Source: an uncultured Prevotella sp. (GTDB lineage: Bacteria > Bacteroidota > Bacteroidia > Bacteroidales > Bacteroidaceae). From it: a stretch of DNA of 6,827 nt. The stretch spans positions 1 to 6,827 of the forward strand of contig USQD01000104.1 in NCBI GenBank assembly GCA_900556795.1, written 5' to 3'. Shown here in pieces: positions 1 to 6,754 of the stretch. Both the position numbers and the translations under genes were made by a program. The number at the start of each line of letters is the position of its first letter. Position 1 is the first letter of the stretch. Below the pieces are notes generated by a model. That model ran no database searches. It saw only the letters and a program-made list of their open reading frames with translations, and had not been told where the DNA came from.

Positions 1-72
1 ATGTCAATGAGGAGGGTTTCATTCGGAATAAAGAAAATCAGATTTACGTATATATATATAATAAGGTAAGAA
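1..72 (+). promoter_or_regulatory. 5' leader of the porin gene with (TA)6 run and RBS
   Basis: This is the untranslated stretch before the porin start. It holds an alternating TA run at 49-60 and a short AAGG at 63-66, six bases before the ATG at 73, which is a reasonable weak ribosome binding site. I found no TAnnTTTG or TTTG element here, unlike the other intergenic regions of this window. The promoter therefore probably lies left of the window, giving either a leader longer than 72 nt or cotranscription with an upstream gene. The AT-rich run could also be a transcription-factor or UP-like site, but nothing proves it. Confidence 0.4.
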
Positions 73-1134
73 ATGAAGAAGAAAACGTATTTGTTGATGG
101 CACTCACGCTGGTGTCGATGGGAATGAATGCCCAGAATTCTGGAAACAGTTCTTTGGAGAAGGGCATCGGGGAATTCACCAAGACCATGAAAATTGGTGG
201 AACCATCCGCTCTAAGTATGAGTACCAGACCGAAGAGGGGGAGGGACGATTCGAGGTGCGCACAGCCCGCATCAACGTGGCTGGCAATGTAACACCTCAG
301 GTAAGCTATAAGGCGGAAATCGACCTCTGCGACGAGGGTAAGATCAAGATGCTCGATGCCTATACACGCATCAAGCCTTGGAAGACCCTGCAGTTCACCA
401 TCGGTCAGGAACGTGTGCCATTCACCATCGATGCTCACCGTTCTCCTCATCAGCAGTACTTTGCCAACCGTTCGTTCATCGCCAAGCAGGTGGGTAACGT
501 GCGCGATGTGGGTGCTGAAATAGGATACACCTGGAATGTTGGCTTCCCTATCGTGGTGAATGCCGGTATCTTCAACGGTTCTGGCTTGACCAACCAGAAG
601 GATTACTGGACCAAGGGTGTTAACTATTCTGCTAAGGCTCAGTTCCTCTTCCCGAATGTGAATCTGGTGTTGAGTACCCAGAAGATTAAGCCATCTGATA
701 TTACGGTAACGATGTATGATGGTGGTATCACCTTCCACAAGGGCGGTTTCATTGCTGAGGCAGAGTATCTTTACAAGCATTACAGCAAGGATGCCTTCCA
801 TGATGTGCATGCTTTCGATGTTTTCGTATGCTATGATATTCCGGTCATCAATCAGAAGAGCATCATCAGGAAGGTTTCGCCATTGGCAAGATATGATTTC
901 ATGAGCGACCACAGCGATGGTACAAGATATGGCGGTTCTGATACCGAACTCGGTGCCTTGAAGATCAATGATTACAAGCGCCATCGTGTTACGGGCGGTG
1001 TAACCCTGAGCCTTGCCAAGCCATTCATCTCGGATATCCGTATCAACTACGAGAAGTATTTCTATCGCAAGGGTGGCATTGCCAAGACTTCAGAAAAGGA
1101 TAAGATTGTTGTGGAGTTCATGACTAAATTTTAG
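73..1134 (+). CDS. Porin of the phosphate-selective OprO/OprP (Porin_O_P) type
   Basis: Predicted outer-membrane beta-barrel channel of 353 aa. The N-terminus has a Sec signal peptide: lysines 2-4, a hydrophobic core at about 5-17, and a likely signal peptidase I cut after MNA at 18-20, before Q21. The rest alternates polar and aromatic/hydrophobic residues as in transmembrane beta strands and ends in phenylalanine (TKF), a typical outer-membrane C-terminus. The segment around 110-135 (GQERVPFTID followed by S/R-rich residues up to NRSF) resembles the conserved region of Porin_O_P proteins, where a GQxKxPF element precedes an ERS-like motif. OprP is about 440 aa, so this is a shorter member. 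Substrate cannot be read from sequence: family members include phosphate/polyphosphate channels, but many Bacteroidota homologues are uncharacterised. It is followed directly by a terminator, so transcription ends here. Family call is fairly sure; phosphate specificity is not. Confidence 0.8.
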   Translation: MKKKTYLLMALTLVSMGMNAQNSGNSSLEKGIGEFTKTMKIGGTIRSKYEYQTEEGEGRFEVRTARINVAGNVTPQVSYKAEIDLCDEGKIKMLDAYTRIKPWKTLQFTIGQERVPFTIDAHRSPHQQYFANRSFIAKQVGNVRDVGAEIGYTWNVGFPIVVNAGIFNGSGLTNQKDYWTKGVNYSAKAQFLFPNVNLVLSTQKIKPSDITVTMYDGGITFHKGGFIAEAEYLYKHYSKDAFHDVHAFDVFVCYDIPVINQKSIIRKVSPLARYDFMSDHSDGTRYGGSDTELGALKINDYKRHRVTGGVTLSLAKPFISDIRINYEKYFYRKGGIAKTSEKDKIVVEFMTKF

Positions 1135-1172
1135 TCAGGGATAATTCTTGAATCTCTAACTCTTGAAAAACC

Positions 1173-1212
1173 AAAAAGCCCGGCAGGATTCAGTGAATCT
1201 TGTCGGGCTTTT
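1173..1212 (+). terminator. Intrinsic terminator between convergent porin and hisB
   Basis: A 15-bp stem has arms at 1176-1190 and 1196-1210 and a 5-nt loop (CAGTG). The core is GCCCG/CGGGC, preceded by A-rich and followed by T-rich sequence. Two pairs (1183-1203 and 1186-1200) are G-T on the plus strand, hence G-U in plus-strand RNA but A-C mismatches in minus-strand RNA. The hairpin is thus more stable in the porin transcript. The minus strand also has a U-rich tract after the stem (complement of about 1165-1177), so it can probably stop the hisB transcript too. It lies 38 bp past the porin stop and about 20 bp past the hisB stop. Confidence 0.9.
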
Positions 1213-1231
1213 ATTATCAATTATCAATTGA

Positions 1232-2308
1232 TTACAGCATTCCCTTTGAGCTAGGAAGCTCGAAGTGATAGATGTCTCTCTTCACCGCCATTTTCAGCGA
1301 GCGGGCAAGCGCCTTGAAAATGCCTTCTATCTTGTGATGCTCGTTCTCGCCCTCAGCCTTGATGTTGAGGTTCATCTTTGCTGCATCACTCAGACTCTTG
1401 AAGAAATGCTTGAACATCTCGGTTGGCATTTCGCCCACCTTCTCTCTATGGAACTCTGCATCCCAGATCAGCCATGGACGGCCACCGAAATCCAATGCCA
1501 CCTGACAGAGACAATCATCCATCGGCAGACTGTAGCCGTATCTTTCGATGCCACGCTTGTTGCCCAGCGCCTGCAGCAGGCATTCGCCCAGGGCAATACC
1601 CGTATCTTCAATGGTGTGATGCTCATCCACATAGAGGTCGCCCTTGGTGTGGATGGTGAGGTCCATCATGCCGTGCTTGCCTATCTGCTCCAGCATGTGG
1701 TCGAAGAAACCAAGACCGGTAGAAATGTCGCATTTTCCTGAACCATCGAGATTTACCTTGATGTAGATATCCGTCTCCTTGGTGGTGCGCTTCACCTCGG
1801 CAATGCGGTCGCCGGCAAAGAGAATTTCTGCAATCTTATCCCAGTCCATGCCGTCTTTTCCGAGAATCAGACTCTTGCAACCCAGGTTTTCGGCAAGCTG
1901 GGCATCGGTTTCACGGTCGCCGATCACATAACAGTTTGCCATATCGTAGGCTGGGTTGTCGATGTATTCGGTCAGCATACCCGTGCCCGGCTTTCTCATT
2001 GGCGAGTTATCCTCCGGGAAGTGGCGGTCGATATGCTGCTTGCTGAAGTGGATGCCCTCGCTCTCTAGGGTCTGGATGATGAAGTTGTGTACTGGCCAGA
2101 AGGTATCTTCCGGGAAGGAGTCGGTGCCCAGTCCGTCTTGGTTGCTCACCATCACCAGCTCGTAGTCGGTGTGCTGGGCAATGAAGGCGAGGTTGCGGAA
2201 TACGCCCTTGGTGAATACCAGCTTCTCGAAGCTGTCAATCTGTTCGTCCGCAGGTTCCTGAATCAGGGTTCCGTCGCGGTCGATGAAGAGTAATCTTGTC
2301 TGTTTCAT
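1232..2308 (-). CDS. hisB: Bifunctional histidinol-phosphatase / imidazoleglycerol-phosphate dehydratase
   Basis: Fused cytoplasmic enzyme of histidine biosynthesis, 358 aa (E. coli HisB is 355). The N-terminal HAD phosphatase domain (about 1-165) converts histidinol phosphate to histidinol. It shows the nucleophile motif DRDGT (D10, D12), motif II serine S55 in VSNQDG, the RKP lysine K106, and the acidic motif GDRETD (D131, D135). The C-terminal dehydratase domain (about 171-358) converts IGP to imidazole-acetol phosphate. It shows the metal-binding histidine motifs [12 protein letters not shown] (201-212), DEHHTIEDT (228-236) and ENEHHKIEG (321-329). The zinc loop known from E. coli HisB (C92, H94, C100, C102) aligns here with D94, H96, S102, M104, so three of four ligands are lost. 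Start ATG at 2308 is preceded by purine-rich GAAAGAG. It is last in a probable three-gene operon, 31 bp after the membrane-protein gene; no other his gene is in the window. Confidence 0.97.
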   Translation of the reverse strand: MKQTRLLFIDRDGTLIQEPADEQIDSFEKLVFTKGVFRNLAFIAQHTDYELVMVSNQDGLGTDSFPEDTFWPVHNFIIQTLESEGIHFSKQHIDRHFPEDNSPMRKPGTGMLTEYIDNPAYDMANCYVIGDRETDAQLAENLGCKSLILGKDGMDWDKIAEILFAGDRIAEVKRTTKETDIYIKVNLDGSGKCDISTGLGFFDHMLEQIGKHGMMDLTIHTKGDLYVDEHHTIEDTGIALGECLLQALGNKRGIERYGYSLPMDDCLCQVALDFGGRPWLIWDAEFHREKVGEMPTEMFKHFFKSLSDAAKMNLNIKAEGENEHHKIEGIFKALARSLKMAVKRDIYHFELPSSKGML

Positions 2309-2339
2309 GTCTCTTTCTATCTCATTTATGTTAATATGA

Positions 2340-3053
2340 TTAATACTTTTTGTATTCCTCTTCTTCTTCTGTAGCCATCTGCTCTATGCCGGCTACAGCC
2401 ATCTGCTGCTGACTCTCCTTCAGTTTTTTCTTTTCCTCATCCTGCACCTTGTAGGATGCATACTGGTAAGCCAGTACGATGCCGAGCCAGGTGAGGGCAT
2501 AGATGATGAGCAGGCTGGTGAGGGTGAAGACGAGGAAGAGGAGTGGGGTGAAATAGCCCGGTACGCCGAGCGGATCGCCCTGGAGTGCACCCAACTGTGA
2601 GTAGAGCTGGGCGATGATGAGGATGATGGTAGGCACAGCTGCGATAAAGGTGGCGATGCCTACAATCATCATGCCCAGGAAGCAGGTCATGAGGAAGCCT
2701 CCGAAGTGGCGGAGGATGCGGACCAGCGATCTGCCCGGCTTGCGCTTTTCGCCCTGAGGACAGAGCTGCTTGTGGGGCAGGAGATGCCAGAATGATACTG
2801 CCGCCATCACGAGGGTGGCTGCGTAGATGATGGTTTGCAGGATGAATGAAGCCATCGGATTCGCTTCTCCCCAATCGTGAAGCGACTTGTTGGGGAGGAG
2901 AAAGTAAAGTACGATTGCCAGCAATACTGCGAAAGGCACGTGGGTAACCCAGGTCTGCTTCACGAGCGAACGGATATCGCTCGTTACGGTATTGTAGGAT
3001 GCTTTCATACAGGCAGTTATGCTGCGCTGCTTAAATAATTCATTTACTTCCAT
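2340..3053 (-). CDS. Unrecognised four-TM inner-membrane protein with charged C-terminal tail
   Basis: I do not recognise the function of this 237-aa protein. It has a short amphipathic, charged N-terminus (1-35) and hydrophobic segments at about 36-53, 68-91, 117-152 and 169-198. The third segment is long enough to be a re-entrant or two closely packed helices. Between the second and third lies a basic loop (about 100-116, K/R-rich), which by the positive-inside rule should be cytoplasmic. The tail (203-237) is highly charged and glutamine-rich with five consecutive glutamates, probably helical and cytoplasmic. No catalytic motif, signal peptide or transport signature is visible. It lies between the RNA methyltransferase and hisB with gaps of 69 and 31 bp, and no promoter element was found in the 69-bp gap, so cotranscription is likely. 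Gene reality is supported by its consistent membrane topology and its snug fit between neighbours. Confidence 0.8.
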   Translation of the reverse strand: MEVNELFKQRSITACMKASYNTVTSDIRSLVKQTWVTHVPFAVLLAIVLYFLLPNKSLHDWGEANPMASFILQTIIYAATLVMAAVSFWHLLPHKQLCPQGEKRKPGRSLVRILRHFGGFLMTCFLGMMIVGIATFIAAVPTIILIIAQLYSQLGALQGDPLGVPGYFTPLLFLVFTLTSLLIIYALTWLGIVLAYQYASYKVQDEEKKKLKESQQQMAVAGIEQMATEEEEEYKKY

Positions 3054-3094
3054 AGTTATATGATTTGATGCTGTTTAACTATTCCGAAAAATCA

Positions 3095-3118
3095 CTTTTG
3101 ACCTTTTGACCTTTTGTG
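3095..3118. repeat. Short tandem repeat, 8-bp unit CTTTTGAC, nearly three copies
   Basis: CTTTTGAC occurs at 3095-3102 and 3103-3110, followed by CTTTTGTG at 3111-3118. On the minus strand, in the sense of the operon, this reads as repeated AAAAGGTC directly after the stop codon of the methyltransferase gene (stop at 3123-3125). The copy at 3103-3111 can pair with 3118-3129 (GGTC and AAAAG, with a 3-nt bulge), giving a weak 9-bp hairpin that covers the stop codon. It could act as an attenuator or RNA-stability element between the first two operon genes, or be a simple slippage product. No function is established. Confidence 0.6.
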
Positions 3119-3122
3119 GTCT

Positions 3123-3926
3123 TTAAAAGTTTCTTCTGAATTCCGAGCAGGTGATGGCGGTAGCGATTGCTACGTTCAGACTATCGGCTGTGGCTCTTCC
3201 TTCCGGGAAGTTCGGGATGAGCAGTCTTCGGTTCACCTTCTTGGCAAGGGCAGGCGAAATGCCTTTTCCTTCGTTTCCCATCACGATGAGTCCCCGGTTT
3301 TCCAGCTGCTGCTGATAGATGTTGTCGCCATCGAGCAGGGTGCCATATACGGGTACATCTGCAGGCAATGACTCCACCAGAGCCAGCAGGTTGCCATATT
3401 CCACCTTCACTCTCGCAATGCTGCCCATCGTGGCCTGTACCACCTTCGGGTTATACACGTCGGCAGTATCCTGACTGCAGTAGATGTGGGTGATGCCAAA
3501 CCAGTCGGCAATGCGGATGATGGTGCCCAGGTTGCCCGGGTCTTGCACGCCATCCAGGGCGAGGCTCAGTTCCTGGGTGTTGATTTTAGAAAAGCCGAAG
3601 TTCTTCTCCTCCGCCTCTTCCTGAGAGTTGTTGGAATCCTGCTTATTGCAGCCGGTATCCTGTCTGAACACAGCCAGCACCTGCTGCGGATGCTGCAGGA
3701 AGCTCACCTTCTTCAGCTCCTCCTCTGTCACCTCGATCACCTCTGTCTGATCCGCGAAGTGCTTGCCGTGGAGCCACTCCTGGGTAGCCACGATGAGGTC
3801 GGCAGGTTGCAGGGCGAGCAGGTCATCTACTACCTTGAAACCTTCCGCCACGAACTTTCCTTCCTTGTTGCGGTTCTTCTTCAGTTCGAGCGAACGAATG
3901 TATTTTATCTTATTCTTGCTAATCAT
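3123..3926 (-). CDS. TrmH/SpoU-family (SPOUT) RNA 2'-O-ribose methyltransferase
   Basis: Predicted SAM-dependent methyltransferase of 267 aa acting on rRNA or tRNA in the cytoplasm. An N-terminal substrate-binding domain (about 1-90) begins with the typical KIKYIRSLELKKNRNKEGKF pattern and continues into VAEGFKVVDDLL. A hydrophilic linker (about 91-118, Q/N/E-rich) leads to the knotted SPOUT domain. Family motif 1 is at 125-144 (DGVQDPGNLGTIIRIADWFG, with N132 and the catalytic-type R138). Motif 2 is IVMGNEGKGIS (214-224, E219). Motif 3 is at 237-257, IP followed by DSLNVAIATAI (S249, N251). All three are intact, so it should be active. The exact target nucleotide cannot be inferred; the RlmB/TsnR/TrmH branches look alike at this level. 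Start ATG at 3926 lies about 25 nt downstream of a consensus promoter. It is first in the probable operon with the four-TM gene and hisB, and divergent from tamL. Confidence 0.93.
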   Translation of the reverse strand: MISKNKIKYIRSLELKKNRNKEGKFVAEGFKVVDDLLALQPADLIVATQEWLHGKHFADQTEVIEVTEEELKKVSFLQHPQQVLAVFRQDTGCNKQDSNNSQEEAEEKNFGFSKINTQELSLALDGVQDPGNLGTIIRIADWFGITHIYCSQDTADVYNPKVVQATMGSIARVKVEYGNLLALVESLPADVPVYGTLLDGDNIYQQQLENRGLIVMGNEGKGISPALAKKVNRRLLIPNFPEGRATADSLNVAIATAITCSEFRRNF

Positions 3927-3955
3927 TTGTTGTTGTTTCTAATCTTTAATGGATG

Positions 3956-3986
3956 CAAAGGTAGCATAAAAAGCAGACAATACAAA
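3956..3986 (-). promoter_or_regulatory. Bacteroidota-type promoter for the RNA methyltransferase-hisB operon
   Basis: Read on the minus strand, TTTG at 3986-3983 is followed after exactly 19 bp by TACCTTTG at 3963-3956. This matches the -33 TTTG and -7 TAnnTTTG elements of the primary sigma factor of Bacteroidota. The inferred start of transcription is near 3950, giving a leader of about 25 nt before the ATG at 3926. It is the only promoter I can see for the three downstream minus-strand genes. Confidence 0.8.
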
Positions 3987-4012
3987 ATAAAAAGTGCTAA
4001 ATATTTTGTATT
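3979..4012. repeat. 11-bp perfect inverted repeat containing both -33 elements
   Basis: The arms AATACAAAATA (3979-3989) and TATTTTGTATT (4002-4012) are perfect reverse complements separated by 12 bp. Each arm contains the -33 TTTG element of one of the two divergent promoters. The centre, between 3995 and 3996, is also the exact centre of the two -7 elements. It may be an operator for a dimeric regulator or may simply arise from two good promoters placed back to back. Confidence 0.75.
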
Positions 4013-4035
4013 TTCTTCGATTTACACTATCTTTG
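4005..4035 (+). promoter_or_regulatory. Bacteroidota-type promoter for tamL
   Basis: TTTG at 4005-4008 is followed after 19 bp by TATCTTTG at 4028-4035, matching the -33/-7 consensus of Bacteroidota. Transcription should start near 4040, only about 17 nt before the GTG at 4057. This excludes the upstream GTG at 3994 in the same frame as the start codon, since it lies upstream of the -33 element. Confidence 0.82.
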
Positions 4036-4056
4036 CAATCTAAAAGGATTAGATTC

Positions 4057-6276
4057 GTGAAAATACAGAAGATTTCAATACTCGCCCTGCCACTGCTTCT
4101 GGCTGGATGTTCTGCCAGCAAGTATGTGCAGGAGGGGGAGTATATATTAAATAAGGTGGAAGTGAAGAGCGACTCTGCAGAATATGATGCAGGGGCGCTC
4201 AAGCAGTATGTGCGACAGAAAGAGAAGCCAAAGCTCTTTGCACTCTTTAAAAACCCGTTCAGCAAGAAGCCCGTCATCTATGATTCCATCCAGGCTCGAC
4301 TCACTTGTCAGGACCTGCTCACGGCGATGCAGAACCAGGGATTCCTGCACGCTGGCGTATCCCTCTATACCACCGTTCACGGAGAGGATTGGGCGAATGC
4401 CGGAACCAGGAATGAGATGAGTGGCGAGAATGAGAATGCGAAGGGCAGGAAGCGGAAGAAAGCCCCGAAGCTGGATGCCACCTATCTGTTGCATCCCGGT
4501 GAACCGTTCTTCATCGGCAAGGTGGAGTATGACATAGAGGATAAGAACATACAGGATAGACTGCAGCTGGATAATCCTGATAACCAGATGCTGAAGCCGG
4601 GAATGCGTTTCACGGTAGAGGCGCTGGATAATGAGCGCAAGCGTATTTCCAATCTCCTCATTGATGATGGATACTTCCGCTTCAACAAGGATTTCATCCA
4701 CTTTTCTGCAGATACCATCACGGGCAGCAAAGACATCGGCGTTACCCTGCATCTGATGAACTACAAGGCTAACAGTAATGCGCCGGAAACCCCGCACTCA
4801 CGATACGAAATCAGGAAGATCAACTATCTCTGCAACGACAGCGACCGCATCCACCTGCGCCATCAGGTGCTCCTGAATGCCACTGCCCTGAAGGAGGGAA
4901 GTCCCTACAGCGCCTCTGCCCTGCAACGTACGTATAATAATTTCGCACGCCTGCAGGCGGTGAAATATACCAATATCCGATTCGTGGAAGCTCCCGATAG
5001 CGGAATGCTCGATTGCAATATCCAGATCAGTACCAACAAGCCTTCTACCATCTCCTTCCAGCCGGAAGGAACCAATACGGCAGGCGACCTGGGTGCTGCG
5101 GCTTCGCTCACCTATACCAACAGAAACCTCTTCCGGGGTAGCGAACAGCTGAGTATCGAGCTGCGTGGTGCCTACGAGGCTATCACCGGACTGGAGGGTT
5201 ATCAGGACCAGAACTATCAGGAGTATTCGATAGAGAGCAAGCTGGTGTTCCCACGCTTCGTGGCACCGCTGCTGTCTAAGAATTTCAGAAGAAGACAGAC
5301 TGCCAATACGGAGTATTCGGTGGCCTGGGACCTCCAGAACCGTCCGGAGTTCCATCGTCGCGTCTTCTCCATGGCATGGCGCTACCGCTGGGCTGAACCC
5401 CGCCATCATCTCAACTGGCGATTCGACCTGCTCGACCTCAACTATGTGTATATGCCTTGGATTTCAGAGACTTTCAAGCGCGACTATCTGGATGATGTAG
5501 ATAACAGAAATGCCATCCTGCGCTATAACTACGAGGATATCTTCATCATGAAGATGGGATTCGGATTGACGTATAGCGATGGGGTAGATGCCTTCCGACT
5601 GAATGTAGAGTCTTCGGGCAATCTGCTCAGCGCTTTCTCCAAGGCACTGAATTTCAAGATAAATTCTCAGGGACAGCGTACCTTCATCAATATCGCCTAT
5701 GCCCAGTATGCCAAGGCTGATTTCGACTACACCCATCTGGTGCGCTTCGACGACCGCAATGTGCTGGCGCTGCATGCAGGCATCGGCGTGGCGTATCCTT
5801 ACGGCAACAGCAAGGTGCTGCCTTTCGAGAAACGGTATTTTTCGGGTGGTGCCAACTCGGTGAGAGGCTGGGGCGTAAGAGAACTGGGACCTGGCGGATA
5901 CAAGGGCAATGACGGACGCATCGACTTCATCAACCAGACGGGTGATATGAAGCTCGACCTGAATGCCGAGTACCGCACTCCTTTGTTCTGGAAATTCGAA
6001 GGTGCCCTGTTTGTGGATGCAGGTAATATCTGGACGCTCAGAAAATATGATGAGCAGCCTAACGGACAGTTTAAGTTAGATAAGTTCTACAAGCAGATTG
6101 CTGCGGCGTATGGTATGGGTCTGAGGTTGAACTTCGATTATTTCATCCTCCGTTTCGATATGGGTATGAAGGCAATCAATCCTGCCTACGAGAGTGGGGA
6201 TGAGCATTGGGCGATTATTCACCCAAAGCTCAGTCGTGATTTTGCCTTTCACTTCGCGGTAGGTTTGCCATTCTAA
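4057..6276 (+). CDS. tamL: TamL-type Omp85 outer-membrane assembly lipoprotein (BamA/TamA family)
   Basis: Predicted lipid-anchored Omp85 protein that helps insert or assemble outer-membrane proteins; TamL is the Bacteroidota lipoprotein variant of TamA, normally working with TamB. From the GTG at 4057 it is 739 aa. The start is chosen because it lies just after the promoter, follows AAAAGGA at 4042-4048, and opens directly into a lipoprotein signal: MKIQK, hydrophobic 6-16, lipobox LAGC with C18. The longer frame from 3994 adds 21 residues overlapping the promoter. POTRA-like segments lie at about 30-100, 150-245 and 250-325; a Lys/Glu/Asn-rich linker at about 109-139 interrupts the first part. 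The beta-barrel is about 329-739 with the family motif VRGW (R603, G604, W605) in the lid-loop region, a VDAG strand near 668, and terminal phenylalanine (GLPF). No tamB follows: the next gene is convergent and overlaps by 47 bp. Family is certain; TamL versus another lipidated Omp85 is likely but not proven. Confidence 0.9.
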   Translation: MKIQKISILALPLLLAGCSASKYVQEGEYILNKVEVKSDSAEYDAGALKQYVRQKEKPKLFALFKNPFSKKPVIYDSIQARLTCQDLLTAMQNQGFLHAGVSLYTTVHGEDWANAGTRNEMSGENENAKGRKRKKAPKLDATYLLHPGEPFFIGKVEYDIEDKNIQDRLQLDNPDNQMLKPGMRFTVEALDNERKRISNLLIDDGYFRFNKDFIHFSADTITGSKDIGVTLHLMNYKANSNAPETPHSRYEIRKINYLCNDSDRIHLRHQVLLNATALKEGSPYSASALQRTYNNFARLQAVKYTNIRFVEAPDSGMLDCNIQISTNKPSTISFQPEGTNTAGDLGAAASLTYTNRNLFRGSEQLSIELRGAYEAITGLEGYQDQNYQEYSIESKLVFPRFVAPLLSKNFRRRQTANTEYSVAWDLQNRPEFHRRVFSMAWRYRWAEPRHHLNWRFDLLDLNYVYMPWISETFKRDYLDDVDNRNAILRYNYEDIFIMKMGFGLTYSDGVDAFRLNVESSGNLLSAFSKALNFKINSQGQRTFINIAYAQYAKADFDYTHLVRFDDRNVLALHAGIGVAYPYGNSKVLPFEKRYFSGGANSVRGWGVRELGPGGYKGNDGRIDFINQTGDMKLDLNAEYRTPLFWKFEGALFVDAGNIWTLRKYDEQPNGQFKLDKFYKQIAAAYGMGLRLNFDYFILRFDMGMKAINPAYESGDEHWAIIHPKLSRDFAFHFAVGLPF

Positions 6277-6709
6277 TCTTCCATACCCCGTTCTCGATAC
6301 GCATCGGCAGGTGGAAGTCGGCCTCTTCTACGAGGTGGGCTTCCTGCCCGATGGTGTCCATCTGCAGAAAATTATATGCGGTGATGCTGACGGTGGCGTT
6401 CGCTCCGTCGTCGCTGAAGTCGATGTCGTTGATTTCTATCGTGGCATCCTCAGCCTTGGTGCGCAGCAGATCTACATCCGCCTGATGCACGTTGCTGGCA
6501 GCATAGCGGAGCCAGGGTTCCGAACTCTGGGTGCAGTACTTCAGAGTCTTGGGGAACTGCCAGTTGAAGTAGTAGGTGGCGAATGAATCGATGTCATTCT
6601 CCAGCTGGTCTTCGTCACCCTGATGAGATTGGCATCCCGTAAGGGTGTAAGCGCTTGCTAGTATGGCTGCTACGGCGATAGCCATACAGGATATTGTTTT
6701 CCTAACCAT
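6230..6709 (-). CDS. Small predicted lipoprotein, function unknown
   Basis: Secreted, probably lipid-anchored protein of 159 aa. The signal has R3 and K4, a hydrophobic stretch at 8-22, and lipobox LTGC with C26. The mature part is acidic: a helical-looking segment at about 34-90 (with aromatic YYFNWQF at 46-52) precedes probable beta strands at 90-96, 104-114, 124-134 and 137-147. Helices followed by strands ending in an EN-G-VWKI element recall NTF2-like/DUF4878-type lipoproteins of Bacteroidota, but this is only a resemblance. The last 15 codons (about 145-159) lie opposite the final codons of tamL, a 47-bp tail-to-tail overlap, and the C-terminus after the last strand is polar. The region upstream of the ATG is A-rich with no clear Shine-Dalgarno. 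A TAnnTTTG element lies about 45 bp upstream. Partner and substrate unknown. Confidence 0.82.
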   Translation of the reverse strand: MVRKTISCMAIAVAAILASAYTLTGCQSHQGDEDQLENDIDSFATYYFNWQFPKTLKYCTQSSEPWLRYAASNVHQADVDLLRTKAEDATIEINDIDFSDDGANATVSITAYNFLQMDTIGQEAHLVEEADFHLPMRIENGVWKIRMANLPRSERQNHD

Positions 6710-6754
6710 GTTTTCTAAATCTTAAAATTTCTATTTATTTGCTTATTTTGGGCA

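Noticed and set aside
1..63. Open frame from base 1 to the TAA at 61-63, possible tail of an upstream gene
   Set aside because: Only 20 codons, ending in the TA run with low-complexity translation; an untranslated leader is at least as likely.
19..984. Long minus-strand open frame (321 codons) opposite the porin
   Set aside because: It lies wholly antisense to a clear porin with signal peptide and barrel features; its translation shows no domain, signal or plausible start context.
1265..1741. Plus-strand open frame of 158 codons opposite hisB
   Set aside because: Antisense to the strongly conserved dehydratase domain; no independent support.
2437..2874. Second minus-strand frame of 145 codons inside the four-TM gene
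   Set aside because: Proline/histidine-rich out-of-frame translation, whereas the other frame gives a coherent membrane topology.
3486..4043. Plus-strand open frame of 185 codons opposite the RNA methyltransferase
   Set aside because: Antisense to all three intact SPOUT motifs and running through the divergent promoters; leucine/histidine-rich shadow translation.
3939..4277. Minus-strand open frame of 112 codons across the intergenic region
   Set aside because: It covers both promoters and the start of tamL in antisense; no RBS or recognisable protein features.
4147..5775. Several minus-strand open frames (216, 203 and 103 codons) opposite tamL
   Set aside because: Shadows of the tamL coding sequence, with no motifs and no promoter elements nearby.
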